Under the pieces are notes generated by a model. The model saw only the letters and a list, made by a program, of their open reading frames with translations. It had not been told where the DNA came from and did not search any database. From assembly GCF_001742305.1 (NCBI RefSeq), contig NZ_MJAT01000033.1:1-64000 (forward strand): a DNA stretch of 64,000 nt. The letters are read 5' to 3'. The stretch's first letter is position 1; each line of letters begins with the position of its first letter. Below, piece after piece: positions 1-8,944 of this stretch. This stretch comes from Desulfuribacillus stibiiarsenatis. Lineage in GTDB: Bacteria > Bacillota > Bacilli > Desulfuribacillales > Desulfuribacillaceae. Position numbers and translations under genes: made by a program.

Positions 1-150
1 ATAATTTATGCCGCGAAAGCCTGTTTATATGGGATAGTACCCTCTGGTAAAATACTGACGGCGGAAGCCAATAATGATCTAGTATCACTTCCGCCCAAGA
101 AACGGGAGTCCAGAGGGTACAAGGGCCCCATGTCAACAGGACCGTGGAAT
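1..150 (+). ncRNA. Structured RNA-like element, class unknown
   Basis: There is no convincing ORF here, but the sequence folds into a chain of nested stems: 11-15 with 143-147 (one G-U), 20-25 with 135-140, 29-33 with 127-131, a perfect 11-bp stem 37-47 with 110-120, and a perfect 8-bp stem 60-67 with 88-95. So many co-linear stems in 137 bases is unlikely by chance. I do not recognise it as a standard riboswitch, 6S RNA or SRP RNA. It could be the non-coding end of an IS110/IS1111-type element whose transposase lies left of the window. The strand is uncertain because perfect stems fold on both strands. Confidence 0.35.
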
Positions 151-169
151 AAATGGATTGAAGAGCATG

Positions 170-200
170 AAAAAACGTCAACCATAACTAATGATTGACG
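170..200 (-). terminator. Intrinsic terminator of the 273-3706 operon
   Basis: Arms 176-185 and 191-200 pair at nine of ten positions around a 5-base loop. On the minus strand the stem is followed by six T (complement of 170-175). It lies about 70 bases past the stop of the last gene of the minus-strand operon. Confidence 0.6.
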
Positions 201-272
201 CCATAATACTTTTGTTTTTTCTACTGTCTACTTGACAGGGGCATGTTCACATTGGCGTATGCCTTAGTTGCT

Positions 273-737
273 TTACTTCTTCATAGAAGATTCTGTAGGA
301 ACTATTACACCTTCAGGTTTTAACACGTTCGGCACTGTAATTGACCCACTTTTGTCAAATTCAAATACAATGGTGAAAACATCAGGTAATTGTCGGAAGG
401 ATGGCATATTAAACATCATAATATGGTATCCACCCTTCTTAAACTCTATTTCTCCGTTCGGTATATTCACATGTTCAATCTGATACATACTCCCGTCTTT
501 GACATTGTGCAATTCAAATGTTGCTTCAGGGAACTCAGGAATCATAAAACCTGTAAAAGTGTCTTCGCCACCATTATTCCTTATTGTAAAATAGCCAGAG
601 TAAACTCCTTCGCCTTTCATTGAAGAAGGGGCAATCGAAATATTCTCGATTACTATATCAGGCGCCTTGTCACTACTACATCCAGTAGTAAAGATAAACA
701 TTGATAATAGTACCGCCATTATTAAAATTTTTCTCAC
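273..737 (-). CDS. PCu(A)C-like copper-binding lipoprotein
   Basis: Small exported lipoprotein of about 154 residues. The GTG start at 737 follows a GGGAGGG ribosome binding site; upstream in-frame starts have none. The N-terminus is a signal peptide ending in the lipobox FTTGC. The body reads as the PCu(A)C (DUF461) fold: an ELHN segment, a Met-rich middle and GYHIMMFN near the C-terminus, giving His and Met copper ligands. Family members carry Cu(I) outside the membrane and help load copper into cytochrome oxidase and similar sites. It is last in an operon with an ABC transporter, 17 bases after the ATPase. Copper delivery is inferred; the family call is fairly firm. Confidence 0.75.
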   Translation of the reverse strand: MRKILIMAVLLSMFIFTTGCSSDKAPDIVIENISIAPSSMKGEGVYSGYFTIRNNGGEDTFTGFMIPEFPEATFELHNVKDGSMYQIEHVNIPNGEIEFKKGGYHIMMFNMPSFRQLPDVFTIVFEFDKSGSITVPNVLKPEGVIVPTESSMKK

Positions 738-754
738 TAAATACCCTCCCATTG

Positions 755-1438
755 TTACAAACATGCTATTTCCCGTACATCGCCATCAATCAAGTGAAAT
801 CTACGGTTCGCTGCCTCTGCCCATTGTGGGTGATGAGTGACCATAACAACAGCCTTCCCGTTCTTCACCTGATCCTTCAATAACTTCATCACTTCTTCTG
901 CCCAATGTATGTCTAAATCGTTCGTTGGTTCATCTGCAATCACCAAAGATACGTCATTCACAAGTGCTCTTGCAACAGCTACTCGACGTCGTTGTCCAAC
1001 ACTCAGTTGATGCGGTAGAAAACGTAAACGTTCTCCTAACCCAAGCTTTCCTAAAAGCTCTATCGCCCTTTCACGTTGCGCCTTACTAGAAGATTTCCTC
1101 GTCTGTAAATATGTAGAGAAGAGTACGTTCTCAAGCACCGTTAATGTAGGAAATACGTTCGCCTCTTGAAATATAAACCCTACTTGGTTCGCTCTGATGG
1201 TTGTTAACTGAGCGTCCGTTAGGTTCGATATATCTTTTCCTTGAATCGATACAGAACCAGTTGTCGGGCGAAGCAATCCACCCATCACATATAAAAGTGT
1301 GCTTTTCCCTGTGCCAGATGGGCCTTCAATGGTAACGAATTCCCCAGCCTTAATGTCCAACGACACTTCCTTTATCGGACACACTTTTTCCCCAGCATCA
1401 TATTCTTTCGTCACTTTCTGCAATCGACATATATCCAC
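755..1438 (-). CDS. ABC transporter ATPase, LolD/MacB type
   Basis: ATP-binding subunit of about 227 residues. The Walker A reads GPSGTGKST near residue 40, the signature LSVGQRRRVAVARA near 140 and the Walker B LVIADEPTNDLD near 165. The start is GTG at 1438, preceded by GGGGTGA. Size and motifs match LolD/MacB-class ATPases, which drive type VII (mechanotransmission) ABC systems acting on extracytoplasmic substrates rather than channel transport. It lies 12 bases after the FtsX-type permease, its obvious partner, and 17 bases before the PCu(A)C lipoprotein. The substrate is unknown; handling of a metal or lipoprotein outside the membrane fits the neighbours. Confidence 0.9.
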   Translation of the reverse strand: MDICRLQKVTKEYDAGEKVCPIKEVSLDIKAGEFVTIEGPSGTGKSTLLYVMGGLLRPTTGSVSIQGKDISNLTDAQLTTIRANQVGFIFQEANVFPTLTVLENVLFSTYLQTRKSSSKAQRERAIELLGKLGLGERLRFLPHQLSVGQRRRVAVARALVNDVSLVIADEPTNDLDIHWAEEVMKLLKDQVKNGKAVVMVTHHPQWAEAANRRFHLIDGDVREIACL

Positions 1439-1450
1439 CGGTTCACCCCA

Positions 1451-2647
1451 TTATAAATTGCTTCGCGAAATCGCTTCTTGTGGATCTAATCTTGAGCTGC
1501 TCCAAGCAGGGTAAAAAGCTGCGAACAATCCTAGTAAGATAGCAACCCCTAGACTTACACTGCCTGTCAAAAACACATCTGTAGGCGTGATGTTCCAAGG
1601 CGGCATCACAAGAATTCCTTTTAGCCATTGCATGACATGAACAGAGCCATAACTACCTACAAGAATTCCTATACACCATCCGACAAGTACTGTAAACATT
1701 ACTTCAATCATGACCATTAGAAAGGCATCAAGTCTTCTGCCACCTAGTGCACGCATGACCCCAATTTCCCTTCTCCGCTCACGCGCTAATGATAAGAATC
1801 TACCGAATAAAGCTAAGGCAGAAGTAATGGCAAGGATAATCCACAGCCATAATAGAATTTGGTTCACTGCTTGCATTTGTCCCTTCATTTCCCCTATGAT
1901 TTCGCCCGAAGTAATTGCTTGTACCGGTAGTCCCATTTGGTTAATCTGGCGAGCAATAAGTTGAGGGGGATACCCTTCATCTGCTTGAATCATGATGACG
2001 GATATCAGGTCTTCTGGATTTTGTGACAGCCAATACCCTTGTAGCCCTGGGCTTTCTGCAGCCAATTCGCGAGCAACAGCAATATCCATAAAGATTGTCT
2101 CATCCATACCCGTTCCTGTTTGTTTCAATTGACCTGCAACTACGAATATTTCATCAAGAATGATTGCATGATCTCCGAAAAATGGCTTCACGATTCCACC
2201 AATTAAGATTTGCTCTGGGTCTAATGGAATCGAGATTTCCGTTTCTAACCATGGCGCAATGAGAAAGTCTGTGCTTGCATCATATCCAATTAATCTCTTT
2301 GCCTCTTTTAAATTACAACAACTCTCATCTAAAGACTGTGTGAAAAATTGCGGAGTAGCCTTAGCGATACCTTCAATTTCTAGTATTCTATCAAAATACT
2401 GTGATGGCATATACGCATTCACAGGTTCTGCAGTAAACAAGGTTTGTTGTGCGTTCACACCTACAACTTGAGGCAATACCACAACGTCTGCACCTAATCT
2501 CTCTGAGGATAACTGTATACTCCCTTGTAACATTGCTAGAATCATATGAGCAATCACAAACGTAGCAATCGCAATTGCTACTAAGAGAATCGTTAACAGC
2601 GATTGATGCATACGCCTTGTAACATTTCGCCAAGCCAAATGGAACAT
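1451..2647 (-). CDS. ABC transporter permease, FtsX/MacB family
   Basis: A 398-residue membrane protein with the MacB/LolE layout: one N-terminal helix (about residues 17-40), a large extracytoplasmic domain (about 45-265), then three helices in the C-terminal FtsX domain with the usual LARERRREIGVMRALG coupling segment. It starts 12 bases after the beta-propeller lipoprotein stop and ends 12 bases before the ATPase, so the genes are co-transcribed and the pair makes one transporter. The cargo is not evident. The extracytoplasmic domain holds paired Cys (ESCCNLKE), possibly metal- or disulfide-related. Confidence 0.88.
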   Translation of the reverse strand: MFHLAWRNVTRRMHQSLLTILLVAIAIATFVIAHMILAMLQGSIQLSSERLGADVVVLPQVVGVNAQQTLFTAEPVNAYMPSQYFDRILEIEGIAKATPQFFTQSLDESCCNLKEAKRLIGYDASTDFLIAPWLETEISIPLDPEQILIGGIVKPFFGDHAIILDEIFVVAGQLKQTGTGMDETIFMDIAVARELAAESPGLQGYWLSQNPEDLISVIMIQADEGYPPQLIARQINQMGLPVQAITSGEIIGEMKGQMQAVNQILLWLWIILAITSALALFGRFLSLARERRREIGVMRALGGRRLDAFLMVMIEVMFTVLVGWCIGILVGSYGSVHVMQWLKGILVMPPWNITPTDVFLTGSVSLGVAILLGLFAAFYPAWSSSRLDPQEAISRSNL

Positions 2648-2659
2648 GTAGACACTTCC

Positions 2660-3706
2660 TTACTTCTTAAAATAAGCTAATCCTACTGGACCACCTGTAA
2701 TTGCAATATTACTAATTTCGTTCTGTTTCTTGACATCAAAAATCTGTATAGAATTAGAATCCATATTAGTAACTGCTACCTTCGTAAATTCCCCTACAGT
2801 TGTGAGAGCAAAAGGATATTCACCCGTAGCAAAACGCGCTACTTCCGTATTATCCTTTTTCACATCTATCGCTACTATTTCCTTTGTTTCATGAAGAAGG
2901 ATATAAAGATAAGGATCTGCTAATTCAAGTGCTGCCGGCATATCTGATGTTGGAATTACACCAAGCTTTTCTTTGTTGGTTAAATCAAAGATAAAAACTT
3001 CATCGGCATCATCTTGCACTCCATGCCCACCACTATAGATTCTATCTGATTGAATATCGTAAGCGAGCCCTGAACTCTTAGGTACAGTTTCAAAAGTGTC
3101 TAGTATTTGTAGTGTGGTTAAGTCTATTATTACTAGAGTTCCTGCATCATGATTTGTTACTGCTAGCCTATTATTTGGTAGAATTTCTAAATTATAAGGG
3201 GACTTCCCTGTAACGATCTCGCCAATTACTTCTCTAGAAGTTAAATCTATAATAGAAACAGTATCTGCCCCTGAGTTGCTCACATACGCTCTATTCTGTG
3301 CTTCTTCTGTAATAATTAAAGCTGGGATACGTCCCACGGTCACTTTATGTAAAATATCAAATGTATCTAAGTCCAAAAACCATACTTCATTACTTAAAGC
3401 ACAAGCAATTAACAATTGGTTTCTATCCTTATCGACTGCAATCCCATATGGCTTCTTCCCAACTCTTTGTTCAGACGTAACTTTCCCTGTTGCAAGGTCA
3501 ATAGCAACTACCTTATCCTCGTTCATAGCCGTGACATAAAGTCGTTCATTATAAGTAATCGGCGTTGGATTTAACGGAGCCCACTCTTCTTGTTGCGGAT
3601 TGTTGGTAGTGCTTTTAGCAGTATCCTTAGTACCGCAAGCAGTTCCAATGAAAAGCAGAGAAATAACTAACATTACAATCAATAGTTTTTTTCTAATATC
3701 GCACAT
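2660..3706 (-). CDS. YVTN-type beta-propeller lipoprotein
   Basis: First gene of the minus-strand operon, 348 residues. A signal peptide ends in the lipobox IGTAC, followed by a Thr/Asn-rich linker and about seven repeats of the YVTN/YncE style, for example AYVSNSGADTVSIIDL and LAVTNHDAGTLVIIDL. These form an extracytoplasmic seven-bladed propeller tethered to the membrane. Propellers of this family bind partners or metals; some sit beside copper and denitrification genes. Co-transcription with an FtsX-type ABC transporter and a PCu(A)C lipoprotein suggests a role in assembling or monitoring an exported metalloprotein, which is inference. Confidence 0.8.
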   Translation of the reverse strand: MCDIRKKLLIVMLVISLLFIGTACGTKDTAKSTTNNPQQEEWAPLNPTPITYNERLYVTAMNEDKVVAIDLATGKVTSEQRVGKKPYGIAVDKDRNQLLIACALSNEVWFLDLDTFDILHKVTVGRIPALIITEEAQNRAYVSNSGADTVSIIDLTSREVIGEIVTGKSPYNLEILPNNRLAVTNHDAGTLVIIDLTTLQILDTFETVPKSSGLAYDIQSDRIYSGGHGVQDDADEVFIFDLTNKEKLGVIPTSDMPAALELADPYLYILLHETKEIVAIDVKKDNTEVARFATGEYPFALTTVGEFTKVAVTNMDSNSIQIFDVKKQNEISNIAITGGPVGLAYFKK

Positions 3707-3868
3707 GATGTTTCCCTTCTTTACCAGTCTGTAATTGATTTTAAACTTATACTAGATTAGAATCATTATAATTTATATTCTATTTTACTAACCCAATTTT
3801 TACAACATATATTTATTAAAAACTTTGTGCCATTTTCTCTTTTTACAACCTTTGTTTCTAGATATAAA

Positions 3869-4100
3869 GAAAACTTGGCATTCGCCAAGCCTTATGGCGA
3901 AGCACACAAGCGCATAAGGCTCGCTATTTGCTTCGCATAGTCTCGCTTTAAGAATGTCTTAGTTGCACTGACGCATAAACACAGCAGTTTCTGCTGATGT
4001 GTTGCTAATGCACAGCTATACTATTAACACTAAATTTATAAATTCTGATAGTGTAAAAAAGCTGACTAAGACCTATATAAGGCTCAATCAGCTTTTTGGT
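3869..4100 (+). repeat. Dispersed intergenic repeat, copy A
   Basis: This fills the 430-base gap between two minus-strand genes. It starts with a cttggcat/gccaag hairpin, runs through TGTCTTAGTTGC (3953-3965 region), a palindromic ACTATT...GATAGT block around AAATTTATAAATT (4020-4053), and ends in an AGCTGA/TCAGCT hairpin. The same modules in the same order recur in inverted orientation at 30033-30178. Copy A carries extra hairpin sequence in the middle (about 3890-4010). No ORF is present. It could be a MITE-like element or a repeated RNA module. Confidence 0.55.
4055..4097 (-). terminator. Terminator after the chemoreceptor gene
   Basis: AAAAAGCTGA and TCAGCTTTTT flank a loop that itself holds a small CCT/AGG stem. 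T-runs lie on both strands, so it can act in both directions. It is 40 bases past the stop of the minus-strand chemoreceptor gene and is also the end module of repeat copy A. Confidence 0.65.
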
Positions 4101-4138
4101 AACTACAGATGCTATTATCTAATATTGGTATACTACAT

Positions 4139-6199
4139 TTATACTTTAAATTTTGAAATCATTGCATTCAATTTATTCGTGTTATCTTTCATTACTATCA
4201 TTTGCTCAACAATTTCCTCAGTTCTCACTGAGAATACCCCGGCATTTTCAGCGATTGCAGATATTCCACTTGCTCCTTCGTTTGCAGACAATGTAACTTC
4301 ATGAATCACACGCATCATACTTTGGATAGAGTCTAGCATTTGTTCAGAAATATCTTTGAATTCTACCATAATTTCCTCTACATATTTTGCATCTTTACTA
4401 TAAACTTCACCGGTATTTACCATAACCTCGTAATCTTTCACGACTTGATTCTCTACAAAGGTTAACATGTCCTCTGAGCTTTTTACTAAGTTATCTACAG
4501 AAGAGAATACCGTACTCGTCACTTCTTGAATCTTATTTACGGTATCTTTAGAGTCCTCCGCTAGTTTGCGAATTTCGTCAGCTACTACAGCAAATCCTCT
4601 TCCAGCCTCGCCAACTCTTGCTGCTTCAATTGCTGCATTTAATGCTAATAGATTCGTTTGAGCAGTAATTTCTAAGATTGCTTGTGACAATACTTGTATT
4701 TTATCAATTGCTTTCGATTCTTTAATTGCCGCACGTAATTTCGTGTTTGAGTCCTCATACACTCGTGTAGCATTTGCCCTAGAAGACACCGCACTATCTT
4801 TTAAGTTTATAGCTCGTTGATTAATTTCTTTTGCAGAATTGCTGCCTTCACGGGCTTTATCCGCAATTCTCTCCATTGCTAACTCAATTTCCACAGAAGA
4901 TGCATTCATCTCTTGCATGGATGCTGCGGTTTCTTCCATACCTGCAGATATTTGTTGCGTAGTAGCAGATACCTCTTCAACGTTAGCATTAAACTCTACT
5001 AAATTTTTCTCTGTCTTCTCTACTAAATCGAATATATCATGGGTAACATCTGTTACTTCATGAATTACTTTCTGTTGCGATGAAATCATCTGGTTAAATC
5101 CGTTGGAAAGTAGCCCTAATTCGTCATTCGTCTTGGATGTAACTCTTGCCGTTAAATCTCCATTGGAAGCTTGATTAAATGCTAGTAATAATGGAGGTAT
5201 CTGTTTCAGTATGCTCCCTGTCGAAACAAATAATATAATAGATAATATGATTACCGCCAGCAACAGCGCTATAGTAAATATATAGCGAAATGCAGCCAAT
5301 TGTTCTTCTGCTTCTTCTATCGGAACTACCAACGCTACTACCCATTTACTGATATCTACTGGTGCATATGCGATGTAATTCTCTTGTTCATTAAATTTTA
5401 CTGTTTCAATTTCCGCTTTTCCACTCAATAGCCCGCCGCTAATACTCTTCCATTCTTCTATTTCCGCTACTGTTTTGTCTAATATCAAATCAGCGTTTTT
5501 ATGATAGATAAACTTTCCTACCGTATCTATCAAAACAGCATGTCCACTGTCTTTATAGGAAAAGCTCCCCATTATCTCAGATATTCGATCTAAAGAAATA
5601 TCCATTCCGGCTACACCTAATAGGTCTCCATTTTCCTCATAGATAGGTGTACAAACTGTAATTACAATCGATTGCGTAGAAACATCAACATATGGTTCTG
5701 TAATTGTCAGCCCTTTGTTTGCAATAGCAGCCTTGTACCATCCTCGTTGACTCATGTCAAATTCAGGAGGTAATACAAACTCATCGTGAATAATTAAATA
5801 GTTAATCGCGTCAATTCCTACATAGATATTCAACATATTCTCATTTTTCTCGCGAATTAAATTTAGTGTCTTAATGAGTTCCCGATAACCTGCTGTAGTG
5901 CGTACATTATTCTTGTCTGTAGCCCTTTTCACAAATTCCCGTACATAGTGATTTTCGTTTAATTGCTCTACATCTTGTCCTGCATCAAGCAATACCTTTT
6001 CTACATCATTCGATACTTTGTCTTTATAGGATGTCAATTGTTCTTGGACACCATTATGAATAATGTCTTTTGCTTTCATATAAATGACTCCTGAAAGCGA
6101 TCCCAAAATAAGCATCGTAGAAAGAATGACCGCGACAAACATTTTAATACGGATTCCTGTTACAAATTTTCTCTCCATAAAAGTGTGTTGCTCCTCCAT
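4139..6199 (-). CDS. Methyl-accepting chemotaxis protein with dCache sensor
   Basis: Transmembrane chemoreceptor of up to 686 residues. Helix 1 is at about 18-38; a double-Cache extracellular domain (about 40-300) contains the typical [11 protein letters not shown] and [17 protein letters not shown] stretches. Helix 2 is at about 305-330, a HAMP domain to about 385, then a cytoplasmic signalling domain with the conserved hairpin around [19 protein letters not shown]. It would relay ligand binding to CheA/CheW, none of which are in the window. The start may be the Met at 6178, which has GGAGGAG upstream at slightly long spacing; the Met at 6199 has only a weak site. The ligand is unknown. Confidence 0.92.
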   Translation of the reverse strand: MEEQHTFMERKFVTGIRIKMFVAVILSTMLILGSLSGVIYMKAKDIIHNGVQEQLTSYKDKVSNDVEKVLLDAGQDVEQLNENHYVREFVKRATDKNNVRTTAGYRELIKTLNLIREKNENMLNIYVGIDAINYLIIHDEFVLPPEFDMSQRGWYKAAIANKGLTITEPYVDVSTQSIVITVCTPIYEENGDLLGVAGMDISLDRISEIMGSFSYKDSGHAVLIDTVGKFIYHKNADLILDKTVAEIEEWKSISGGLLSGKAEIETVKFNEQENYIAYAPVDISKWVVALVVPIEEAEEQLAAFRYIFTIALLLAVIILSIILFVSTGSILKQIPPLLLAFNQASNGDLTARVTSKTNDELGLLSNGFNQMISSQQKVIHEVTDVTHDIFDLVEKTEKNLVEFNANVEEVSATTQQISAGMEETAASMQEMNASSVEIELAMERIADKAREGSNSAKEINQRAINLKDSAVSSRANATRVYEDSNTKLRAAIKESKAIDKIQVLSQAILEITAQTNLLALNAAIEAARVGEAGRGFAVVADEIRKLAEDSKDTVNKIQEVTSTVFSSVDNLVKSSEDMLTFVENQVVKDYEVMVNTGEVYSKDAKYVEEIMVEFKDISEQMLDSIQSMMRVIHEVTLSANEGASGISAIAENAGVFSVRTEEIVEQMIVMKDNTNKLNAMISKFKV

Positions 6200-6408
6200 T
6201 TTTTTCTCTTTTTTGTTTTTTCCCTTTTTACTATTCTCTCTTTTTAGTTTTCTTCTTTGTATAGTTCACCTTTTTATTCTATTAAGCTTATTCTATGTAC
6301 AAGATTACCGCGTATCAATCCAAGGTTTATTCCATTATTAGAAAATTAAGTATGTTTATTCATCTTCTTGTATATTCCATAAGCACTTATACGATTATAC
6401 GTAATTAA

Positions 6409-6438
6409 TTGACATAGTCAAGAATAATATTCTATGAT
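6409..6438 (+). promoter_or_regulatory. Probable sigma-A promoter of sodB
   Basis: TTGACA at 6409-6414 and TATGAT at 6433-6438 are separated by 18 bases, leaving about 65 bases of leader before the sodB start. A short palindrome, AGAATAATATTCT (6421-6433), lies in the spacer and could bind a Fur/PerR-type repressor, which is unproven. The rest of the 6200-6513 gap shows nothing recognisable. Confidence 0.5.
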
Positions 6439-6513
6439 TAGTTTAAACTTGCATATAACTACATAAGATTTATTCTACTGTAATTTTATTGAAAAATAGA
6501 AAGGGGTTTTATT

Positions 6514-7095
6514 ATGAGTCACGAACTACCGCAACTTCCGTATGACAAGAACGCTTTAGAGCCACACATTTCTTCCGAAACATTAGAATTTCATCACGGA
6601 AAGCACCATCAGGCATATGTTACGAATTTAAACAACTTAATTCCTGGAACTGAGTTTGAGAATATGCCCTTAGATGAAATCGTTAAGAAGTCTTCAGGTG
6701 GGGTTTTCAACAATGCCGCTCAAGTCTGGAATCATACCTTCTTCTGGAACTGCATGAGTCCGAACGGTGGCGGAGAGCCTACTGGAGAAATAGCTGATGC
6801 TATCAATGCAACTTTCGGTTCTTTCGATAGTTTCAAAGAGCAATTTACCAAGACAGCTGTTGGCACGTTTGGCTCTGGCTGGGCATGGTTAGTAAAGAAC
6901 TCCGACGGTTCCCTAGCTCTAGTTAGTACCAGCAATGCTCAAACACCTTTAACTACAGATCAAAAACCACTTTTGACTTGTGATGTCTGGGAGCATGCGT
7001 ACTATATCGATTATCGCAATGCACGCCCTAAATTTGTGGAGGCGTTCTGGAATTTAGTGAATTGGGATTTTGTCGCGAAGAACTTCGCTGAATAA
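6514..7095 (+). CDS. sodB: Superoxide dismutase, Fe type
   Basis: Cytoplasmic superoxide dismutase of 193 residues, converting superoxide to oxygen and hydrogen peroxide. All four metal ligands are visible: His27 in EFHHGKHH, the His in VWNHTFFW (about 74), and the Asp and His of DVWEHAYY (about 157 and 161). The stretch [16 protein letters not shown] and the GGGEPTG loop are those of the Escherichia coli SodB-like iron group rather than the manganese SODs usual in Bacillota. The start follows AAAGGGG. The gene stands alone on the plus strand with its own promoter and terminator. Iron rather than manganese is inferred from the motif. Confidence 0.95.
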   Translation: MSHELPQLPYDKNALEPHISSETLEFHHGKHHQAYVTNLNNLIPGTEFENMPLDEIVKKSSGGVFNNAAQVWNHTFFWNCMSPNGGGEPTGEIADAINATFGSFDSFKEQFTKTAVGTFGSGWAWLVKNSDGSLALVSTSNAQTPLTTDQKPLLTCDVWEHAYYIDYRNARPKFVEAFWNLVNWDFVAKNFAE

Positions 7096-7100
7096 TGGTA

Positions 7101-7133
7101 AAGGACCTGTCGATTGTTCAATCACAGGTCCTT
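7101..7133 (+). terminator. Terminator of sodB overlapping the topB end
   Basis: AAGGACCTGT and ACAGGTCCTT form a strong hairpin followed by TTTTGTT, 5 bases past the sodB stop. The distal arm doubles as the last codons of the convergent topB gene. Confidence 0.75.
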
Positions 7134-8944
7134 TTGTTACTCTTCTTTTCCCCTATATATTGACTCTTTTTCGCCTCTTGGATGAGATAGTGGGCGAATC
7201 GATGAATACTCTGCATAAAGCGCTCCTGTGAGAAATCACCTTTTGCCATACGATTTAAGGCCCTTTCCCATTTGCCAGTTGTTTCTGGTGACTTCAATTC
7301 ATTCGGTATAATGCTAATAATCTTAATCCCTTTTTCCGTTGGAATAAGGTTCTTCTTTTCGCGCTTAATATATTCGACTTGGATTAACCGTTCAATGATG
7401 GCTGCTCGCGTAGCTGGTGTACCTAATCCACTATCTTTCAGTTGCTCTCGTAGTTCTTCATCTTCTACAAAGCGTCCTGCATTTTCCATCGCACTGAGCA
7501 ATGTGTTTTCGTTGTATGGTTTTGGCGGCTGTGTTTGTTTCTTAACCATCTCAGCATTGACGAAAGGAACGGAATCCCCAACCTTCAGTACTGGTAGCAC
7601 CTGCTCATCCTTATTGTTATCATCGCTGCTATTGCTGTTCTTATAAAGAGCTTTCCAGCCCCATTTTAGCACAGTCGTTCCCTTCGAAAGGAAACATTCC
7701 TCCACGGACTCTATGACAATTTGCGTAGATTCGTATTCATACGCTGGATAAAAAACTGCTATAAACCTACGCACGATTAAATCATAAATATTCCGCTCTT
7801 GCTGGGAAAGCTTGTCTAGATTCGGCACCTTCGGCGTTGCGATAATCGCATGATGGTCTGTAACTTTGCTATTGTTGATGATACGGTTGTTAAACTTGAT
7901 TGGTTGTTTAATCCCCTCAATGTAAGGACGATACTCTGCAACACTAATGCGCTTTAATGTTTCGCTAATTGTAGATTTCATGTCATCCGATAGATAACGA
8001 CTATCCGTCCTTGGATACGTGATTAACTTATGTTTCTCGTATAGGCTTTGGGCGATATCTAAGGTCTGTTTTGCTGTATACGCAAAGGATTTGTTCGCGT
8101 CCTTCTGAAGCTCTGTTAAGTTATATAGTAACGGTGCCGTTAACTTTTTATGCTCTTTCTTAACATCTTTAACATTGCCGATAGTACCGATTACTTTATT
8201 TACGATTGTAAGGGCTTGACTTTCTGTCGTAATCCTAGAAGTATTCTCTTTTACATCTGTCCATGTTCCAGAGAAATCTCCATAATCGCTTTTAATTTCC
8301 CAGTAATCTTGCGGTGTAAAATTGGTGATATCATGGTGCCTTTGGACGATCATTGCTAAGGTTGGAGTCTGAACGCGACCGACGCTATATACCATATTAT
8401 TGCGAACAGAATACACTCGCGTACCGTTAATCCCTATTAACCAATCTGCTTCGCTGCGGCATTTGGCTGAGGCATATAAATTGTCGTATTCGCGATTATC
8501 TTTCAATTGTTTGAAACCTTCTTGAATCGCCTCTTCCGTCATAGAGCTAATCCATAGCCTCTTACAAGGTTTGGTGCAACCCACTAAATCATAAATATAA
8601 CGAAAAATCAACTCCCCTTCACGCCCACTGTCAGTCGCACAAATAATGTCATCGATGTCTGTACGATTCATCAGGAACTCTAGGGTTTTGTACTGTTTTA
8701 GGGTTCCAGAGAGCGGCTTTAGTTTCATCTGTTCTGGTATAATCGGTAAGGTTTGAACATCCCACTTCTTATAGCGTTCGTTATAATCCTCCGGTTCACA
8801 TAATGTTACAAGGTGACCCACAGCCCAAGAGATAAGGTATTGCTGTCCTTCTAAGTAACCGTTTTTCTTCGATGATGCTCCAATCACTTTTCCAATATCT
8901 GTGGCAACCGAAGGTTTCTCTGTAATAATTAGTGTTTTTCCCAT
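7118..8944 (-). CDS. topB: DNA topoisomerase III
   Basis: Type IA topoisomerase of 608 residues that passes single strands through a transient nick and unlinks replication or recombination intermediates. The Toprim domain is at the N-terminus (TLIITEKPSVA; acidic CATDSGREGELIFRYI near 105). The active-site Tyr lies in ITYPRTDSRYL near residue 310, and the GRVQTPTLAM motif is present. It is shorter than typical Bacillota TopB (about 700 or more) and stops soon after the catalytic core, lacking a Cys-rich tail. It overlaps recD2 by 16 bases and follows it on the same strand, so the two are probably translated together. Confidence 0.93.
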   Translation of the reverse strand: MGKTLIITEKPSVATDIGKVIGASSKKNGYLEGQQYLISWAVGHLVTLCEPEDYNERYKKWDVQTLPIIPEQMKLKPLSGTLKQYKTLEFLMNRTDIDDIICATDSGREGELIFRYIYDLVGCTKPCKRLWISSMTEEAIQEGFKQLKDNREYDNLYASAKCRSEADWLIGINGTRVYSVRNNMVYSVGRVQTPTLAMIVQRHHDITNFTPQDYWEIKSDYGDFSGTWTDVKENTSRITTESQALTIVNKVIGTIGNVKDVKKEHKKLTAPLLYNLTELQKDANKSFAYTAKQTLDIAQSLYEKHKLITYPRTDSRYLSDDMKSTISETLKRISVAEYRPYIEGIKQPIKFNNRIINNSKVTDHHAIIATPKVPNLDKLSQQERNIYDLIVRRFIAVFYPAYEYESTQIVIESVEECFLSKGTTVLKWGWKALYKNSNSSDDNNKDEQVLPVLKVGDSVPFVNAEMVKKQTQPPKPYNENTLLSAMENAGRFVEDEELREQLKDSGLGTPATRAAIIERLIQVEYIKREKKNLIPTEKGIKIISIIPNELKSPETTGKWERALNRMAKGDFSQERFMQSIHRFAHYLIQEAKKSQYIGEKKSNKRTCD

